30,937 bases of DNA from Ectocarpus siliculosus. Its lineage: Eukaryota > Sar > Phaeophyceae > Ectocarpales > Ectocarpaceae. The translations under genes were made by a program, and so were the position numbers. This document shows positions 1 through 10,400 of this stretch, piece by piece; position 1 is the first letter of the stretch; the number at the start of each line of letters is the position of its first letter. Location: assembly GCA_000310025.1 (NCBI GenBank), contig FN648587.1, forward strand, positions 106,009 through 136,945, given 5' to 3'. The notes beneath the pieces were generated by a model. It did not search any database, was not told the DNA's origin, and was given only the letters and a program-made list of their open reading frames with translations.

Positions 1-243
1 CGTCGTGTGGGGGGATGGGGGGGGGGGGGGTTGTGACAAGGGCATGGTATAGATGCGTAGACATTCAGGATGCGGGAGTCGTAGGCGCGACTCGCCTGCC
101 CGCTTGCAGGGCGGAGACGTGCGTACGTGCGTACGTGTGTGTTTTTTTCTCTTTTTTTTTTTGCTGTGTCGGTGCCGTTCAGGTTAGTTCATGTTTGATA
201 CAGGGATGGGGCTGTAGATTGGTGTTTTGTTCGACTTGGTGTT
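1..243. other. Flank left of the first LTR element, no gene seen
   Basis: This stretch begins in G-rich low-complexity sequence, with a run of 14 G at 17-30, and has a T-rich tract near 140-162. Short open frames exist on both strands, but they follow the low-complexity composition and carry no recognisable domain. It is simply the genomic flank into which the first element inserted. Confidence 0.6.
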
Positions 244-248
244 GCGTC
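244..248. repeat. Target-site duplication, left copy (GCGTC)
   Basis: The five bases GCGTC directly precede the left LTR and recur directly after the right LTR at 4860-4864. A 5-bp duplication is the usual footprint of retroviral-type integrases. It fixes both ends of the element and shows that it arrived by integration. Confidence 0.9.
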
Positions 249-435
249 TGTTTGGGTGCGGTAGCCCGTCAGAGGCCGAAAGAGAAAGAAGGTTGACTCA
301 AGACCTTGGTTGATTAGAGAGTGAGAGACATGCGGTAGGCAACACCATCGCCATGCAGCATGCCCATCAACACATTTCATCCGCGTACCCCCCGGAGGCC
401 CCATAGACAGTATACTCTGCCGAGCACCCCAAACA
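249..435 (-). repeat. 3' LTR of the gag-only element (187 bp)
   Basis: This is a direct repeat of 4671-4859. It differs by one substitution and two single-base indels (a missing C near 330 and one fewer A close to the right end). On the plus strand it begins TGTTTGGGTGC and ends CCCCAAACA, so its ends are inverted repeats of each other. It is preceded by the target duplication and followed by the polypurine tract of the minus strand. Confidence 0.9.
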
Positions 436-447
436 GCCCCCCTGCTC
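436..447 (-). promoter_or_regulatory. Polypurine tract of the gag-only element
   Basis: Read on the minus strand this is GAGCAGGGGGGC, immediately before the first TG of the 3' LTR. That is the position of the RNase H-resistant primer for plus-strand DNA synthesis, and it sets the orientation of the element. Similar CAGCAGGGGG strings occur again inside the element near 976, 1085 and 4505. Confidence 0.75.
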
Positions 448-2103
448 GGTACGAGATACGATCTACGAAATCCTCGTCACGACTATCATTGCCAGGTAAA
501 ACGGCGATAAATCAATCTACGCATCCAAACGGAAATCATCTACCATTCATTCCAATTCAAACAATTTCCCAATAAAACAAAATGTTCTACGAAATCTGTC
601 GGTCTCCCAATAAAACATGCTCTACGAAATCTTTCAAATTTTCTGATGATATCAAATTACTATCTCCTACAAGGTCTGTCTATAAATAATTCACCCTCTT
701 GAGAAAAATGCTTTATTTACCAAATTCTCAAGAAATACCCAGCAAAGATACACATTACATCAGAATCGCGTCAGAACGGGGACGGGTAACTCCCGGAAAA
801 CGTGTCCAATGTCCTGACTTAGTCAGAACAAATTCCTCAGATAAACATTCATGTTTCAACTCTTTGACCAGCTTAAATAACAATCGGAAGCACAAAGGCT
901 TCAACTATGACTTACGAGAACATGCCAAATCCTTCCTCCAATACCCAATACCTTGACAAATATACCAGTCCAACACCCCCCCTGCTGTAACATCCATCCC
1001 AAACACGAAGAAACCAAACAAACAAGTCCAAAACAAACATTAAGAAACCAACAAATCCAAAACAGACAATCAATAATCCCGCATCCCCCCTGCTGGGACA
1101 TCTCATATAAACGCAACGAAAATCCCATTCAATATTCAATTCCATGTCACCTCCGCAGGTAAAACGCGGAAAACGATCCAAACATGAACTACCCAAATCC
1201 CATTAGCCAACATCAATTCCATATAAAATCCCCAGGGAAAACACGGAAAATCTCAACATGAACTACTATACCACCCGATGTCAGAATCACTGCTTGTTGT
1301 GCTGCGGCGGACAGCATGGTATCACATTCCCCCCCCCATGATTTCCGACAGCAGTGCAACAATCAGGCGAGATACGCAAAATCCAGCATGCTAATTCTGC
1401 ATCGAACTTCGTCAACTCCAAACCGAAACAAGAAAAAAATATATATCAAAGAAAAGGCGCCACACGTCCAGCGCATACCAGCCGTACAGGCCTACTTGGA
1501 AAGGAAAATTGGTACTCCGCAAGGACTGACTCGTCGGGTACGGTACATCGGAGGGACAGAGAAACGGTGCGTGCCCCCCAACGTCTTTACCCAGCACGTC
1601 GCACGCCAAGCCAACGCCTACGAATATCCAGTACCACCAGAAAAACATAGCGGTGGCTGCCATAGAGACTGTTATCCCAACAAAGAGGGAAAACCAAAGT
1701 GGAGCAAACCGTACGCAGAAATAATACTACCACCGCCATTTGAGATATTTTCTTGGCAAACAACAGTCCCCCGGCCGCAACATTCCATTTGTCTCCCATA
1801 AAAACAACAATAATGTACCATGGAAATTCCCTGCAATTTGGCCGTGGAAATTAGTGTCCCTGCAAGGTAAAACGCGGGTGGGCATCTCTACAGAACAAAA
1901 CAAAAACAAATCCAAACCTGCAAATGTGCCAACGATAGGAAAAATGATTTGCAGACGGTGAAAAATGTAGCATTGTATCTGAAGATCAAAACACAAGAAC
2001 AACATCCTGCACAAAACAAATTTCCAAAAATGACAAGAATACGCAAACAAACATCACGTGCCTTGGCGAGTTTAAGACCCCAGCAGAAGTCGCGCTGCTT
2101 GCC
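448..2103 (-). other. Long non-coding 3' region of the gag-only element
   Basis: About 1.66 kb lies between the stop of the Ala-rich ORF and the polypurine tract. The plus strand is rich in A and C. Open frames on either strand are short and carry no domain. A short motif close to AGGTAAAACGCGG recurs at about 493, 1156, 1233 (diverged) and 1863, and the string CATGAACTAC occurs near 1183 and 1257. Two extra copies of the polypurine-like string lie at 976-987 and 1085-1096. The region may hold packaging or other cis signals, but that is inference. Confidence 0.6.
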
Positions 2104-4056
2104 TCATTGTTGGACTCGCCCGGTCCTCCGAACTCCCTTCCCCGCTTCATGATCCTCCTGTCGTTGTTCCGGTCGCGAACACGGGCTCCCCGGCCGTTGC
2201 CCCCGCGACATCTTTCCACGGTCGAACGGGGTGTCCATCCCCATCACCGGCCCCACTCTCCCAGCCTTCAGCCGGCACAGCTCCCCCGGGTCGAAGGGGC
2301 GCAGCAGTGCCCCAAACCAGGCCACATCCATCCCCTCCGCCTCGTCGTTGCTACTGCTGCTGCTGGAACCATCGACCAGGTCGTCCACCCCGGGATAGTT
2401 GGCGCCGCGCACCCCCGAACACACGGTGCCGGGATCGAAAGGGTGCGTGGACGCCCCCCTCTCGCCACAGACGCTGTCATCCCAGCAGCCATCAACCTCA
2501 CCTGCGCACCAACCGCCATCATCGCTGTCGTCGTCAATGCCGTTGACCACCGCTTCCCCGTTGCTGGCCGTCCCCCCAACCGTTATGGTGGGAGGAACGT
2601 CACTGACGGTCGTCATCGTAGCGGCCGGTGCCATCGCCGCGGTCGCGGGTGGTGCCGTCACCGATGTCGACACTCCAGCCGCCGATGCCGTCATTGTAGC
2701 CACCTGCTCGGGCTCTCGAGCCATTCTCCCCGCCGCCGCAGGGGGAGAAACAACACCCTCGGGTGCCGCCGCCGTCGCCGCTGGAACCGCCGTCGATACC
2801 GACGCTCCAACCACCAACGCGGGCGCTCCGGTCGTTCTCCCCGCCACCGTCGCGGAGATACCAGTGTCGCCGGGCACCGCCGCCGTCGCCGCTGGAACCG
2901 CCGCCGACGCCGCTACTCCAGCTGTCGCCGCGAGCCCTACGGGCGCTTCCTCCGCCGTCGCTGCGAAGGAAACACTACCACCGCCGTTGGTCGCCACCGT
3001 CGCCTCTGGAGCTGCTGCCGATGCCGCCGCTCCTGCCGCCACTGCAGGGACCCCGGCAATTCCCCCCGCCGCCGTCGCTGCGAGGGAAACACTACCGCCG
3101 CTGTAGGTCGCCGCCGTCGCCTGTGGAGCTGCTGCCGATGCCGCCGCTCCTGCCGCCACTGCAGGGACCCCGGCAATTCCCCCCGCCGCCGTCGCGGCGA
3201 CAACACTACCGCCGCCGTAGGTCGCCGCCGTCGCCGCTGGAGCTGCCGCCGATGCCGCCGCTCGTGCTGCCACCGCGGGGACTCGGGTCATCCCCCCTGC
3301 CGCCGCCGCGGGGAAAACACTGCCGCCAGAGGCCGTCGCCGATGCCGCCGGAGCTGCTGCCGATGCCACCGCTCCTGCCGCCACCGCGGGGACCCCGGCC
3401 GTTCCCCCCGCCGCCGCCGCGGGGAAAACACTGCCACCGGAGATCGCCGCCGTCGCCGCTGGAGCTGCTGCCGATGCCGCCACAGTCGCCAACGCAGGCG
3501 CTCCGGCCATTTCCCCCGCCCCAGCAGCGGGGAAAACACCATCGCAGACACTGCCACCAGCGTGAACCATGTCCACAGAATCATTCCATCCAAACCATCC
3601 GTCATCATCACCGTCCACAGCACCGCCAGCGTGAACCATGTCGACGAAATCAGAGCGGTACTCGCTCTCTGCCATCACCTCGCCGCCAACGTGAACCAGG
3701 TCGACAAAATCAGAGCGGTACTCGCTCTCTACCACCGACCTGCTGCTGTACGACCGAGCTTCCACCGATGTCCATGCAGCTGCCGCCGCCATTGACGCCC
3801 ATCCAGAAGCCACCGCGGACGATACGGCCGTCATCCTCGCCGCTGCTGCCATGAAGATGCACGGCGCAGTTCCGCCACATATGGCCGTACTGACCACATG
3901 CGCCGCACGTACCCTCGAACCTGCGGGGTGCGGCGCATTCTTCGCCGTGGTGGCCGTTCCTGCCGCACCGAGTGCAATGGTATACCGTACCAAGCGGAGG
4001 GGGTGATTCCTGCTGGAAATACACGGCGTTGCTCCCACAGTCATATATCCCACCAA
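2104..4056 (-). CDS. Ala-rich tandem-repeat protein, second ORF of the gag-only element
   Basis: This open frame of up to 650 codons lies in the +1 frame relative to the zinc-knuckle Gag and overlaps it over 3710-4056. The first ATG (4056) may not be the real start, because the natural product could be a Gag fusion made by frameshifting. From about residue 113 it has two near-copies of a segment beginning SEYRSDFVD and a related third segment ending DMVHAGG. Residues about 172-440 are tandem repeats of 37-39 residues (core like FPAAAAGG..GVPAVAAG). The tail is acidic and Ser-rich, with three PFDPG/PFDRG motifs. Successive repeats are spaced 111, 114 or 117 bp, so every length change is a multiple of three, which supports coding. 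I recognise no family. It could be a structural or disordered extension of Gag. The plus strand of the repeats is also open, as expected for GCC-rich DNA, but opposes the element. Confidence 0.55.
   Translation of the reverse strand: MVGYMTVGATPCISSRNHPLRLVRYTIALGAAGTATTAKNAPHPAGSRVRAAHVVSTAICGGTAPCIFMAAAARMTAVSSAVASGWASMAAAAAWTSVEARSYSSRSVVESEYRSDFVDLVHVGGEVMAESEYRSDFVDMVHAGGAVDGDDDGWFGWNDSVDMVHAGGSVCDGVFPAAGAGEMAGAPALATVAASAAAPAATAAISGGSVFPAAAAGGTAGVPAVAAGAVASAAAPAASATASGGSVFPAAAAGGMTRVPAVAARAAASAAAPAATAATYGGGSVVAATAAGGIAGVPAVAAGAAASAAAPQATAATYSGGSVSLAATAAGGIAGVPAVAAGAAASAAAPEATVATNGGGSVSFAATAEEAPVGLAATAGVAASAAVPAATAAVPGDTGISATVAGRTTGAPALVVGASVSTAVPAATAAAPEGVVSPPAAAGRMAREPEQVATMTASAAGVSTSVTAPPATAAMAPAATMTTVSDVPPTITVGGTASNGEAVVNGIDDDSDDGGWCAGEVDGCWDDSVCGERGASTHPFDPGTVCSGVRGANYPGVDDLVDGSSSSSSNDEAEGMDVAWFGALLRPFDPGELCRLKAGRVGPVMGMDTPFDRGKMSRGQRPGSPCSRPEQRQEDHEAGKGVRRTGRVQQ
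2740..3540. repeat. GCC-rich tandem repeat, period 111-117 bp, about 7 copies
   Basis: The landmark string around GCCGTCGCCGCTGGAGC recurs with its final GG at about 2783, 2894, 3009, 3126, 3240, 3351 and 3462. The spacings are 111, 114 or 117 bp. The repeats encode the Ala-rich units of the minus-strand ORF. Two neighbouring units near 3000-3190 are almost identical, which points to recent unequal exchange. Confidence 0.8.
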
Positions 4057-4438
4057 CTACCGGTTGGCGGCAGCTGCTCTTGCTGCCGCGCCAACTGCTG
4101 GTGCTGCCGCGCCTGGTGGCTCTGAGTGAAAACGCAGTGTTGGTTCTGCTGACGGACAAAACCACCACGAGAACGCTGCTGTACCTGCGATGGCTGCTGC
4201 TGCCATTGAGCACTCCATCGCTGCTGCTGTTGTTGTTTTGTTGCTGCCGCCTAACTCTCTCCTTCTCATACTCGGCACCCTCCGCAGCTCTGAGCACCTT
4301 CACCAGCCTCTCCACCTCCGACTCGGCAGCTCGTAGCTTCTCTGATGCGTTGCGCGACCTCTCCTCCATCTTGATGCGCACAAGTGTACCCTCCTCCCTT
4401 TGCGAATCTCTTCCTATTCCGCCGCTTCTCTCCGCCAT
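3710..4438 (-). CDS. Gag-like nucleocapsid protein with two CCHC zinc knuckles
   Basis: This 242-residue ORF starts 232 bp after the 5' LTR, the usual place for gag. Residues 25-65 are charged and heptad-like, probably coiled coil, followed by a Gln/Asn stretch. Two textbook CX2CX4HX4C zinc knuckles lie at C155-C168 and C178-C191. In Gag proteins such knuckles bind the element RNA for packaging. The C-terminus is Gly-rich, and the stop at 3710 falls inside the region where the +1 frame is also open. Residues 71-128 look unlike Gag, while another minus-strand frame over about 4062-4250 is strongly Gln-rich with spaced Trp. A pair of compensating frameshifts may therefore have altered this part. 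No protease DSG motif follows. I am confident of the nucleocapsid role and less so of the exact boundaries. Confidence 0.75.
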   Translation of the reverse strand: MAERSGGIGRDSQREEGTLVRIKMEERSRNASEKLRAAESEVERLVKVLRAAEGAEYEKERVRRQQQNNNSSSDGVLNGSSSHRRYSSVLVVVLSVSRTNTAFSLRATRRGSTSSWRGSKSSCRQPVVGGIYDCGSNAVYFQQESPPPLGTVYHCTRCGRNGHHGEECAAPRRFEGTCGACGQYGHMWRNCAVHLHGSSGEDDGRIVRGGFWMGVNGGGSCMDIGGSSVVQQQVGGRERVPL

Positions 4439-4670
4439 AGTCTACACTTGAAAAATATCCCGTACCCTGCTGTCCCAGCCCTGAAGCGCTGTCCCAGCAA
4501 TACACCCCCTGCTGTCCCGGTCCCCGATGGCCACCGTCCCAGCTATACACTACCCGCTGCCGTGCTGTCCCGTCCCCGTTGGCCACGTCCCAGCTTAGCT
4601 ATATATATCGTATTCGCCGCCCCATTGGCCCGGCACATACAGCTCAGACGCCAATAGGCCCAACATATTG
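4439..4670 (-). other. Leader of the gag-only element between 5' LTR and gag
   Basis: This 232-bp segment contains a TATATATA string near 4600. It also holds two imperfect copies of a roughly 50-bp unit (CTGTCCCGGTCCCC.TGGCCAC.GTCCCAGC) over about 4510-4600. The sequence next to the LTR on the minus strand begins CAATATGTTGGGCC. It does not start with TGG, so no ordinary tRNA 3'-end primer site can be assigned. Confidence 0.55.
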
Positions 4671-4859
4671 TGTTTGGGTGCGGTAGCCCGTCAGAGGCCG
4701 AAAGAGAAAGAAGGTTGACTCAAGACCTTGGTTGATTAGAGAGTGAGAGACCATGCGGTAGGCAACACCATCGCCATGCAGCATGCCCATCAACACATTT
4801 CATCCGCGTACCCCCCGGAGGCCCCATAGACAGTATACTCTGCCGAGCACCGCAAAACA
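4671..4859 (-). repeat. 5' LTR of the gag-only element (189 bp)
   Basis: This is the direct repeat of 249-435, about 99% identical. Its right end (GCAAAACA) has drifted from the CCCAAACA seen in the other copy. It is followed directly by the GCGTC target duplication at 4860-4864. Confidence 0.9.
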
Positions 4860-4864
4860 GCGTC
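4860..4864. repeat. Target-site duplication, right copy (GCGTC)
   Basis: It is identical to 244-248. Removing the element and one copy rejoins GTGTTGCGTC to TCACGGGGG, which would be the empty site. Confidence 0.9.
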
Positions 4865-5366
4865 TCACGGGGGGGGGAAACATGATTATTTCCACTTCTT
4901 CCGGATGTTTTGGAGAATCTTTTGTTGTTGTTTTGTTTCGCCACGTGCCTTGTGCGGCAGGGTGGTGATACCCCGCGTAGGTGACCCGGGGAACCCCCCC
5001 CCCCCCCCTCAACTTCGTATAGTTGGGGCTCCGTTGACTTCCGACGTCGGACGGACAAACGTTTTTTCGCACTCATGCACATTCATTCTGTTGGTAGCTT
5101 GCGGTGCGATGTTAGGACCAAGCGTGGGTGCCATCCGGCACGGCTGTGGGTGGGCCCTCTTAGCCTGTTCTTGTAGTAGTACACTTTATCTTATAATTGC
5201 GAAGCTACTGCTGTTGAAAGACAAAACAAAAAACGCTAGATGCTCTATTCAATCGTCAAGTGACCACATGCTTGCCGAAGCGAATATTTCGCCGCGTTCG
5301 ATACAGCGGCCACACGACTTCAAAAAAAAAACACACCCCAAAAAAGAAATTGCACAAGGAGAGCAG

Positions 5367-5505
5367 CGAGACACACAACACGGACGTTGTATGGACCACA
5401 CAACTTTACAAGCTGGGAGTTACCTACAAAAATAAACACACTACGTTTCCAGAAAATGCACGATTTTTTGCAACGAGACACACAACACGGACGTTGTATG
5501 GACCA
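5367..5505. repeat. 32-bp direct repeat with internal dyad, two copies 107 bp apart
   Basis: Copies at 5367-5398 and 5474-5505 are identical over 32 bp and contain ACAACACGGACGTTGT, a 5-bp stem with a 6-base loop. The sequence between them is not repeated. Confidence 0.8.
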
Positions 5506-7388
5506 TACACATAGCCATGCTGAATGGTCGTTCGTCAAACGGGCTTCTACAGGGCAAAAAAAAAAGTCGCCGGGCATCGGTGTCAGGCCGAAGCATATTT
5601 CGGAACATGGGCTCAGCTCTCCTTCCTGCTCCGCAAAGTACGCACGCATGTAATGCTGCCCCAAACATTTTTGCACTTACATATCAGCAGGTGTCATTCA
5701 AGTCTTATGCAATGCTTGTTTCCTTAAGAGGAACTTTACCTACAAATATTTATTGCGTGTAGCACGCACAAAGCAACGTACCAATGCTTTCTTCGCCTTT
5801 GACGAAACAAGTATCCCACGGTTTTACGAGTGGCGTGAAACAAAACAAAAAATTGCCACCGTACCGTCCCCCCCGTCCTTTCAAACCTAGAATGGCAAGT
5901 GCTTCGGCCTTCCAGGAACCACATCGACATGCATAACCAAGTACGAATGCAAGGGACGCCAAAACCCGAAGGTATCGAAAACACGTTGTGCTAAACGAAT
6001 GTGTCCCAGAAATATTTGGCGATGAAGCAGGTGCGCCACCTGGATCACCCCCACAGCAACGAGCCCCCCCATATCCCCACCCAATTCCCTCTCGCTCTCA
6101 TCCCTCCCTCATGCTGCGAGATATTCCTCCACCGCTCTGCAACCTGCGACATGTTAACCGTCGCAAAAATAAGCGAGAAGGGCGATCGGGGGGGGACCGG
6201 GTGGGCGGAAATTGCACGGCAATACTGCTACTGTATAACGATTGTTTTTTTTGCGCAAGCACTCGAGACAAGGTAGCAACAACGTTGGCAGATGGCACAC
6301 AACTATGATAGGGGCGTGGGATAGCTCAGAAATGGCGGTTCCTTCCTACCGATGCCAGCGGAGAACAGGATTAAGATATCATCGTGCAAGCTCGTTCTGT
6401 GGCGAGAAGAATAATCAAAGGGGTTGGCTGCCTGAATCGATTCTGGCGTTCGGAGATCACCTTCACTATTTCGTTCTTGAAGTCCTCCAGAATGCCGTAG
6501 TCGGTACCCCGTTTCTCCGCGCTGTATCCTCCTTGTCTAGCTCTGCTTTCGTGCCAGCTGAGTCCTGTGCTCTTTCCTCTACCAGCCGTCCACTCGGTCA
6601 CGCGAGGAAGACACCATTTCTTAATCTTCTCTTCCAGCTGCATTACGTGCGATCGCCCCCTGCAGCGGCTTTTTCGCCTTGAAGGCGTAAAAAAAGTGGC
6701 CACGTTGCGGGACGCTCAAGTCAAATGTTGTAGCATTCGCACCTCGAAAATTGGCGGGTGCGCGGCTAGCAGAGAGCGGTAGGTCTAGGATCAAACCTAC
6801 CAGTATTTTTCTCGCTTCGTGGCCACGCACATTTGGTGACGACAACAGCCGCAGGGTGGTGGAGGGTATTCTGACGAATACATTGTACTGCTGTACCAAA
6901 CAATCCGCCTCCTGCCTCACAGGGATCGCACGCTGGCAGAATGGCCGCAGCTATGGATAACACGCACAACGCATGACTGCGACAATATGAAAATATGGTG
7001 TACAAATTGTGTACATAGTATTCATGTCAGATTACCAAAAAAACGATTTACCAATGCTGCCGACTTGACTGACAGATTACAGCAGGTTTCGGAGATAAGC
7101 AGTAGTTTCGGCGACGCAGAAGTAGTATGTGCCCAGGCAGACCACTGCTGTACACCGACGCAGTGGGTAACAGCAGCGCAGTGGCACCAGCATGCTTCGA
7201 AATGTAAGGTACAGACAGAGTCAGAGGCCATGATACAAGAAAAGCACACATGTGGGTACAGCAGGTTTTTGAACCAAGAATACCACCAGACACATGCTTC
7301 GATATGCAGTGCGAGACGAAGAGTTGGGGTGATATTGCGGGTGCGCGAGTGGTGCGGCGAGACAAGAGAGAGAGCCGGGACGAGAGCG

Positions 7389-7404
7389 ACACACACACAC
7401 ACAC
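7389..7404. repeat. (AC)8 microsatellite
   Basis: Eight AC units are followed by CGGGCGGC and, further on, by GA-rich sequence near 7452-7468. This is an ordinary nuclear microsatellite. Confidence 0.85.
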
Positions 7405-10400
7405 CGGGCGGCACACCAGGCGGACACACCAGGCTGACATACATAATCAGATGAGAGAGAGAGACAGAAAACTACTTCAGAAGTAGCTTCCACACACCTG
7501 CTGCTGCAACCTCGAGGCCCGAGACATGATGGCTTCTCCTTTCAACAACCTGGCTGACGATATCCAGCAAGGAGGACATGCTCTCAGCATCTTGCTGCTT
7601 CGCCTTTGCTCGCCTTGGCCTGAGGTGTTGTCTGGCGGCCTGCCGAGGACGGAAAACCGAAAGCGGCTGGACCTACAGCAGCGCCGTTAATCGCCCTGTT
7701 AGCCGGGATTTGCCCTTGGTGACCACTAACCCTATCTATGTTGGGCCCTCCCATGGTGTCGCGCGTGTGGAGACGTTGTCTGTGAAGTGCGTGGTGGGAT
7801 TATAGGCGCATGCCCACTCGCCATCACACGCGGCGAGATTTATTTGGAAAGTTGCCGTGCAGCGCGTTTGAAATGAATCTTGCTGGCTTCCAAATATTTA
7901 GAATCGTAAATTGGAAATTGGAACAGAGATTTCGAAACGATTAAAACGGCCCTTAGTCTTGGGACGAAGGCACTATGACACAACGGCTGAAGAGTTCGGT
8001 ATCAGATCATAAGGACACTGGTTACAGGAAGAGATTGTCTCTGGGCGTCCCGAGTCTTGGGTGTACAGGCGCCGAGAGATATGGGTGAGCCTTTGGGAGC
8101 GCGAGACTCGTCTTTAACCAAACTCCTTGCAGACCGTGTCAACAACGAAACTTCACCCGCCCGTCCATGTTGAACGAACACAAACAACTTGTCGAACGGA
8201 TATTCGCCGTGTCCGAGAATAGCGTAGCCCACGCCAACAGTCGTTGTCTCTCTCGGTGTTATGTGTGGTGGTGGTAGTAGGTGATCGTGTTGTCACGTGT
8301 GCCATGCTACCACCAGTGTTGGATGCGCGCATCGGAAGTTTAGACTATATCTACGTCGCGACCAGAGATATGATCAAGGAACCGTCATAGATGAACAGTT
8401 ATACATTTGTGTTGGCTGGTCGTTCGTTAGAAGCGGAGGCTGTTCGGGTGTTCTTTTCCCTTCTGTTTGCAGGCGGCTGTTCGACTTGGAGAGTCTTGCA
8501 TTCTTTGAAGCACCTGTAACATTATATTCTCTCATTCTAGAACAATTGTAGCGGGTACAACAATGAAGTATACCTCGCACGGCGGTCACTAATAATCCGA
8601 ATACAAAACTGAGGGAGATTGCATGCCCTACGACTAACAGGGTGCCACACACAAAAACCCCGACTACCCAACAGTACCCAACACATTTCTGCCGCACGTT
8701 CCCAACAACATAACATAGATGAGACACACAAGACAGCTACCAAACTGTTTTTTTGTTGAGCCTGTTACCCGCAGGGTAGATGTCCCTATATGCTGTCTGG
8801 GAAATCGTGGACATACAGGTAGCTTATTCTGACGCTCGCTATGAATTAATTGCTAATCTGTCTCTGACTCTTTTCTATGATAGAGATGGATTCGTTGTGT
8901 CATATAAATAAAATAATAATAAGCACACGTCTGTACTTCGTGCCTGCGCTTGCTGCACGCTGCTGGAGGAACAACAAACACGCCCGCCCGCGAGAAAGGT
9001 CTAAACCGCTTAGTAAAGCGGGTAGGCTCAACAAGTACTGTATCAATCAAAAAGGTGGGACGGTGTTGCGGCTCAGAGCGCGACTGATTGATGGTGCGAG
9101 GTTAGCTGTCTGTCGGTCGGTCCCATTTGCTTGCCCTCTCTTCATCTCAGAACAACACCCGCCGCCTGTTTGTTAGACTTTTATATTTTCTACTGCTGTT
9201 GTCGTCGACTCCAAGACGTTTGTACTGCTGCTGCTGCTGTTTAATTCTGCTGCTCGGGTCTTCGCTGCTCGTTGTTTCACCCATAGCCTGGCTCTCACCC
9301 TTCGTGGGTCAGACAAAAGAAAACGCTGTGGTACATCGCTATCACGTACCCACGACCCGCAGCCCAATCTTGCACAAAGAAAGTCGGAAAATTGGACCGG
9401 ACAAAGAACGACGTTGTATGAACGAACGTACACGTATTAATAGTAGAACTAATAGTGACGAGAAAAAAAATGTTCTGCGCCCGGGTCACTGCGTACGTGA
9501 GTTCGTGTTTTTTCCCGTTAATCTGTCTGTTTGACGTCCTACGTACATGCATGCGTGTATTTGGCTGTGTGTGCTTACGACGTGTATCCACCTTTCTACG
9601 AATATTTGATAAATACACAACACGCGCGCTGTTCCTGTCTATAGATTCATTCGATTTGCCCCACCTTTCCACATCCATCCATCCATCCCGTTTATTCGGC
9701 ACGTGTGGCCTCTTATTCTCTCCGGAATGTAAGTTATGCGGCACACACCATGATGGTAACGGCCACTGCCCTATAACCAAACTGTTTGCATGCTAAACGC
9801 GCGAATACAACGCTTCTTCTCCGCCCGCCTGTGGCGACGGTGTGTATGTGGGTTTCCTGGGCGACAATACGGCTCTCATGAGTTTCAAGTCGTTTGGCGG
9901 CCTGGAATCCGCCGCCGGGTGATACGCAGCATCAGGAAAAAAAATGACATAGTAAATGCAGAGTGAGTGTGGAACGAACGAACAGTGCGTACTCTACAAA
10001 GAAATATCTGTGTTTGCTCTTTCCATATTAATCCTTGCATCACCCCCTGCCGCGGCGCTCTCTTTACCCCACTCCGGAGGGATGCCAGCTACAGTCTACG
10101 GTTAGCGCCCGCAAATAAGAAAGGCTTGCTTCAGGTCCAGCCTCAAATTCTTTTTGTGGGCTACAAGCTCAGCGTATTGTATGTCGTCCAATTTCTTATG
10201 TAAGTTTTCTTATTTTATCGTGCCGCCAAATCCTGCTGGATTTCTCAAGTCGGCAATTTCTTATTATGTCTGCTCACGAGAGCTGGCGGAGAGCACCATC
10301 AAAACCGTACAGCAGACAGCATATCGTGGTTCGCAGCCTGTCTGGTGTGCCGTGCCAGAGCCGGAGACCCAGAAGGCGCCAGAGCCGGCAAGGGGCCGTA

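Larger units (their letters stand above)
249..4859 (-). mobile_element. Non-autonomous, gag-only LTR retrotransposon (TR-GAG-like)
   Basis: This is a complete 4.6 kb element bounded by near-identical direct repeats (249-435 and 4671-4859) and a perfect 5-bp target duplication. The LTRs start TG and end CA. TGTTTGGG at one end pairs as an inverted repeat with CCCAAACA at the other. The purine tract next to the left LTR and the CCHC protein near the right LTR both place the 5' end on the right, so the element reads on the minus strand. In order it has the 5' LTR, a leader, Gag with two zinc knuckles, a long Ala-rich repeat ORF in another frame, about 1.66 kb of non-coding DNA and the 3' LTR. 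No protease, integrase, reverse transcriptase or RNase H motif is visible in any frame, so it must depend on enzymes supplied in trans. One substitution and two 1-bp indels separate the LTRs, implying a recent insertion. Confidence 0.88.

Noticed and set aside
1316-1801. 161-codon plus-strand open frame in the 3' part of the gag-only element
   Set aside because: It lies on the antisense strand of the element in A/C-rich DNA with no recognisable motif.
2107-3854. Long plus-strand open frames (562 and 363 codons) rich in Arg/His or Pro
   Set aside because: They are the antisense of the GCC-rich repeats in the gag-only element. Such composition keeps all frames open, and the LTRs, polypurine tract and zinc-knuckle Gag put coding on the minus strand.
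4905-5435. 176-codon plus-strand open frame
   Set aside because: It runs through a C15 tract and the hairpin repeat, has Cys/Pro-rich low-complexity content and shows no domain or splice support.
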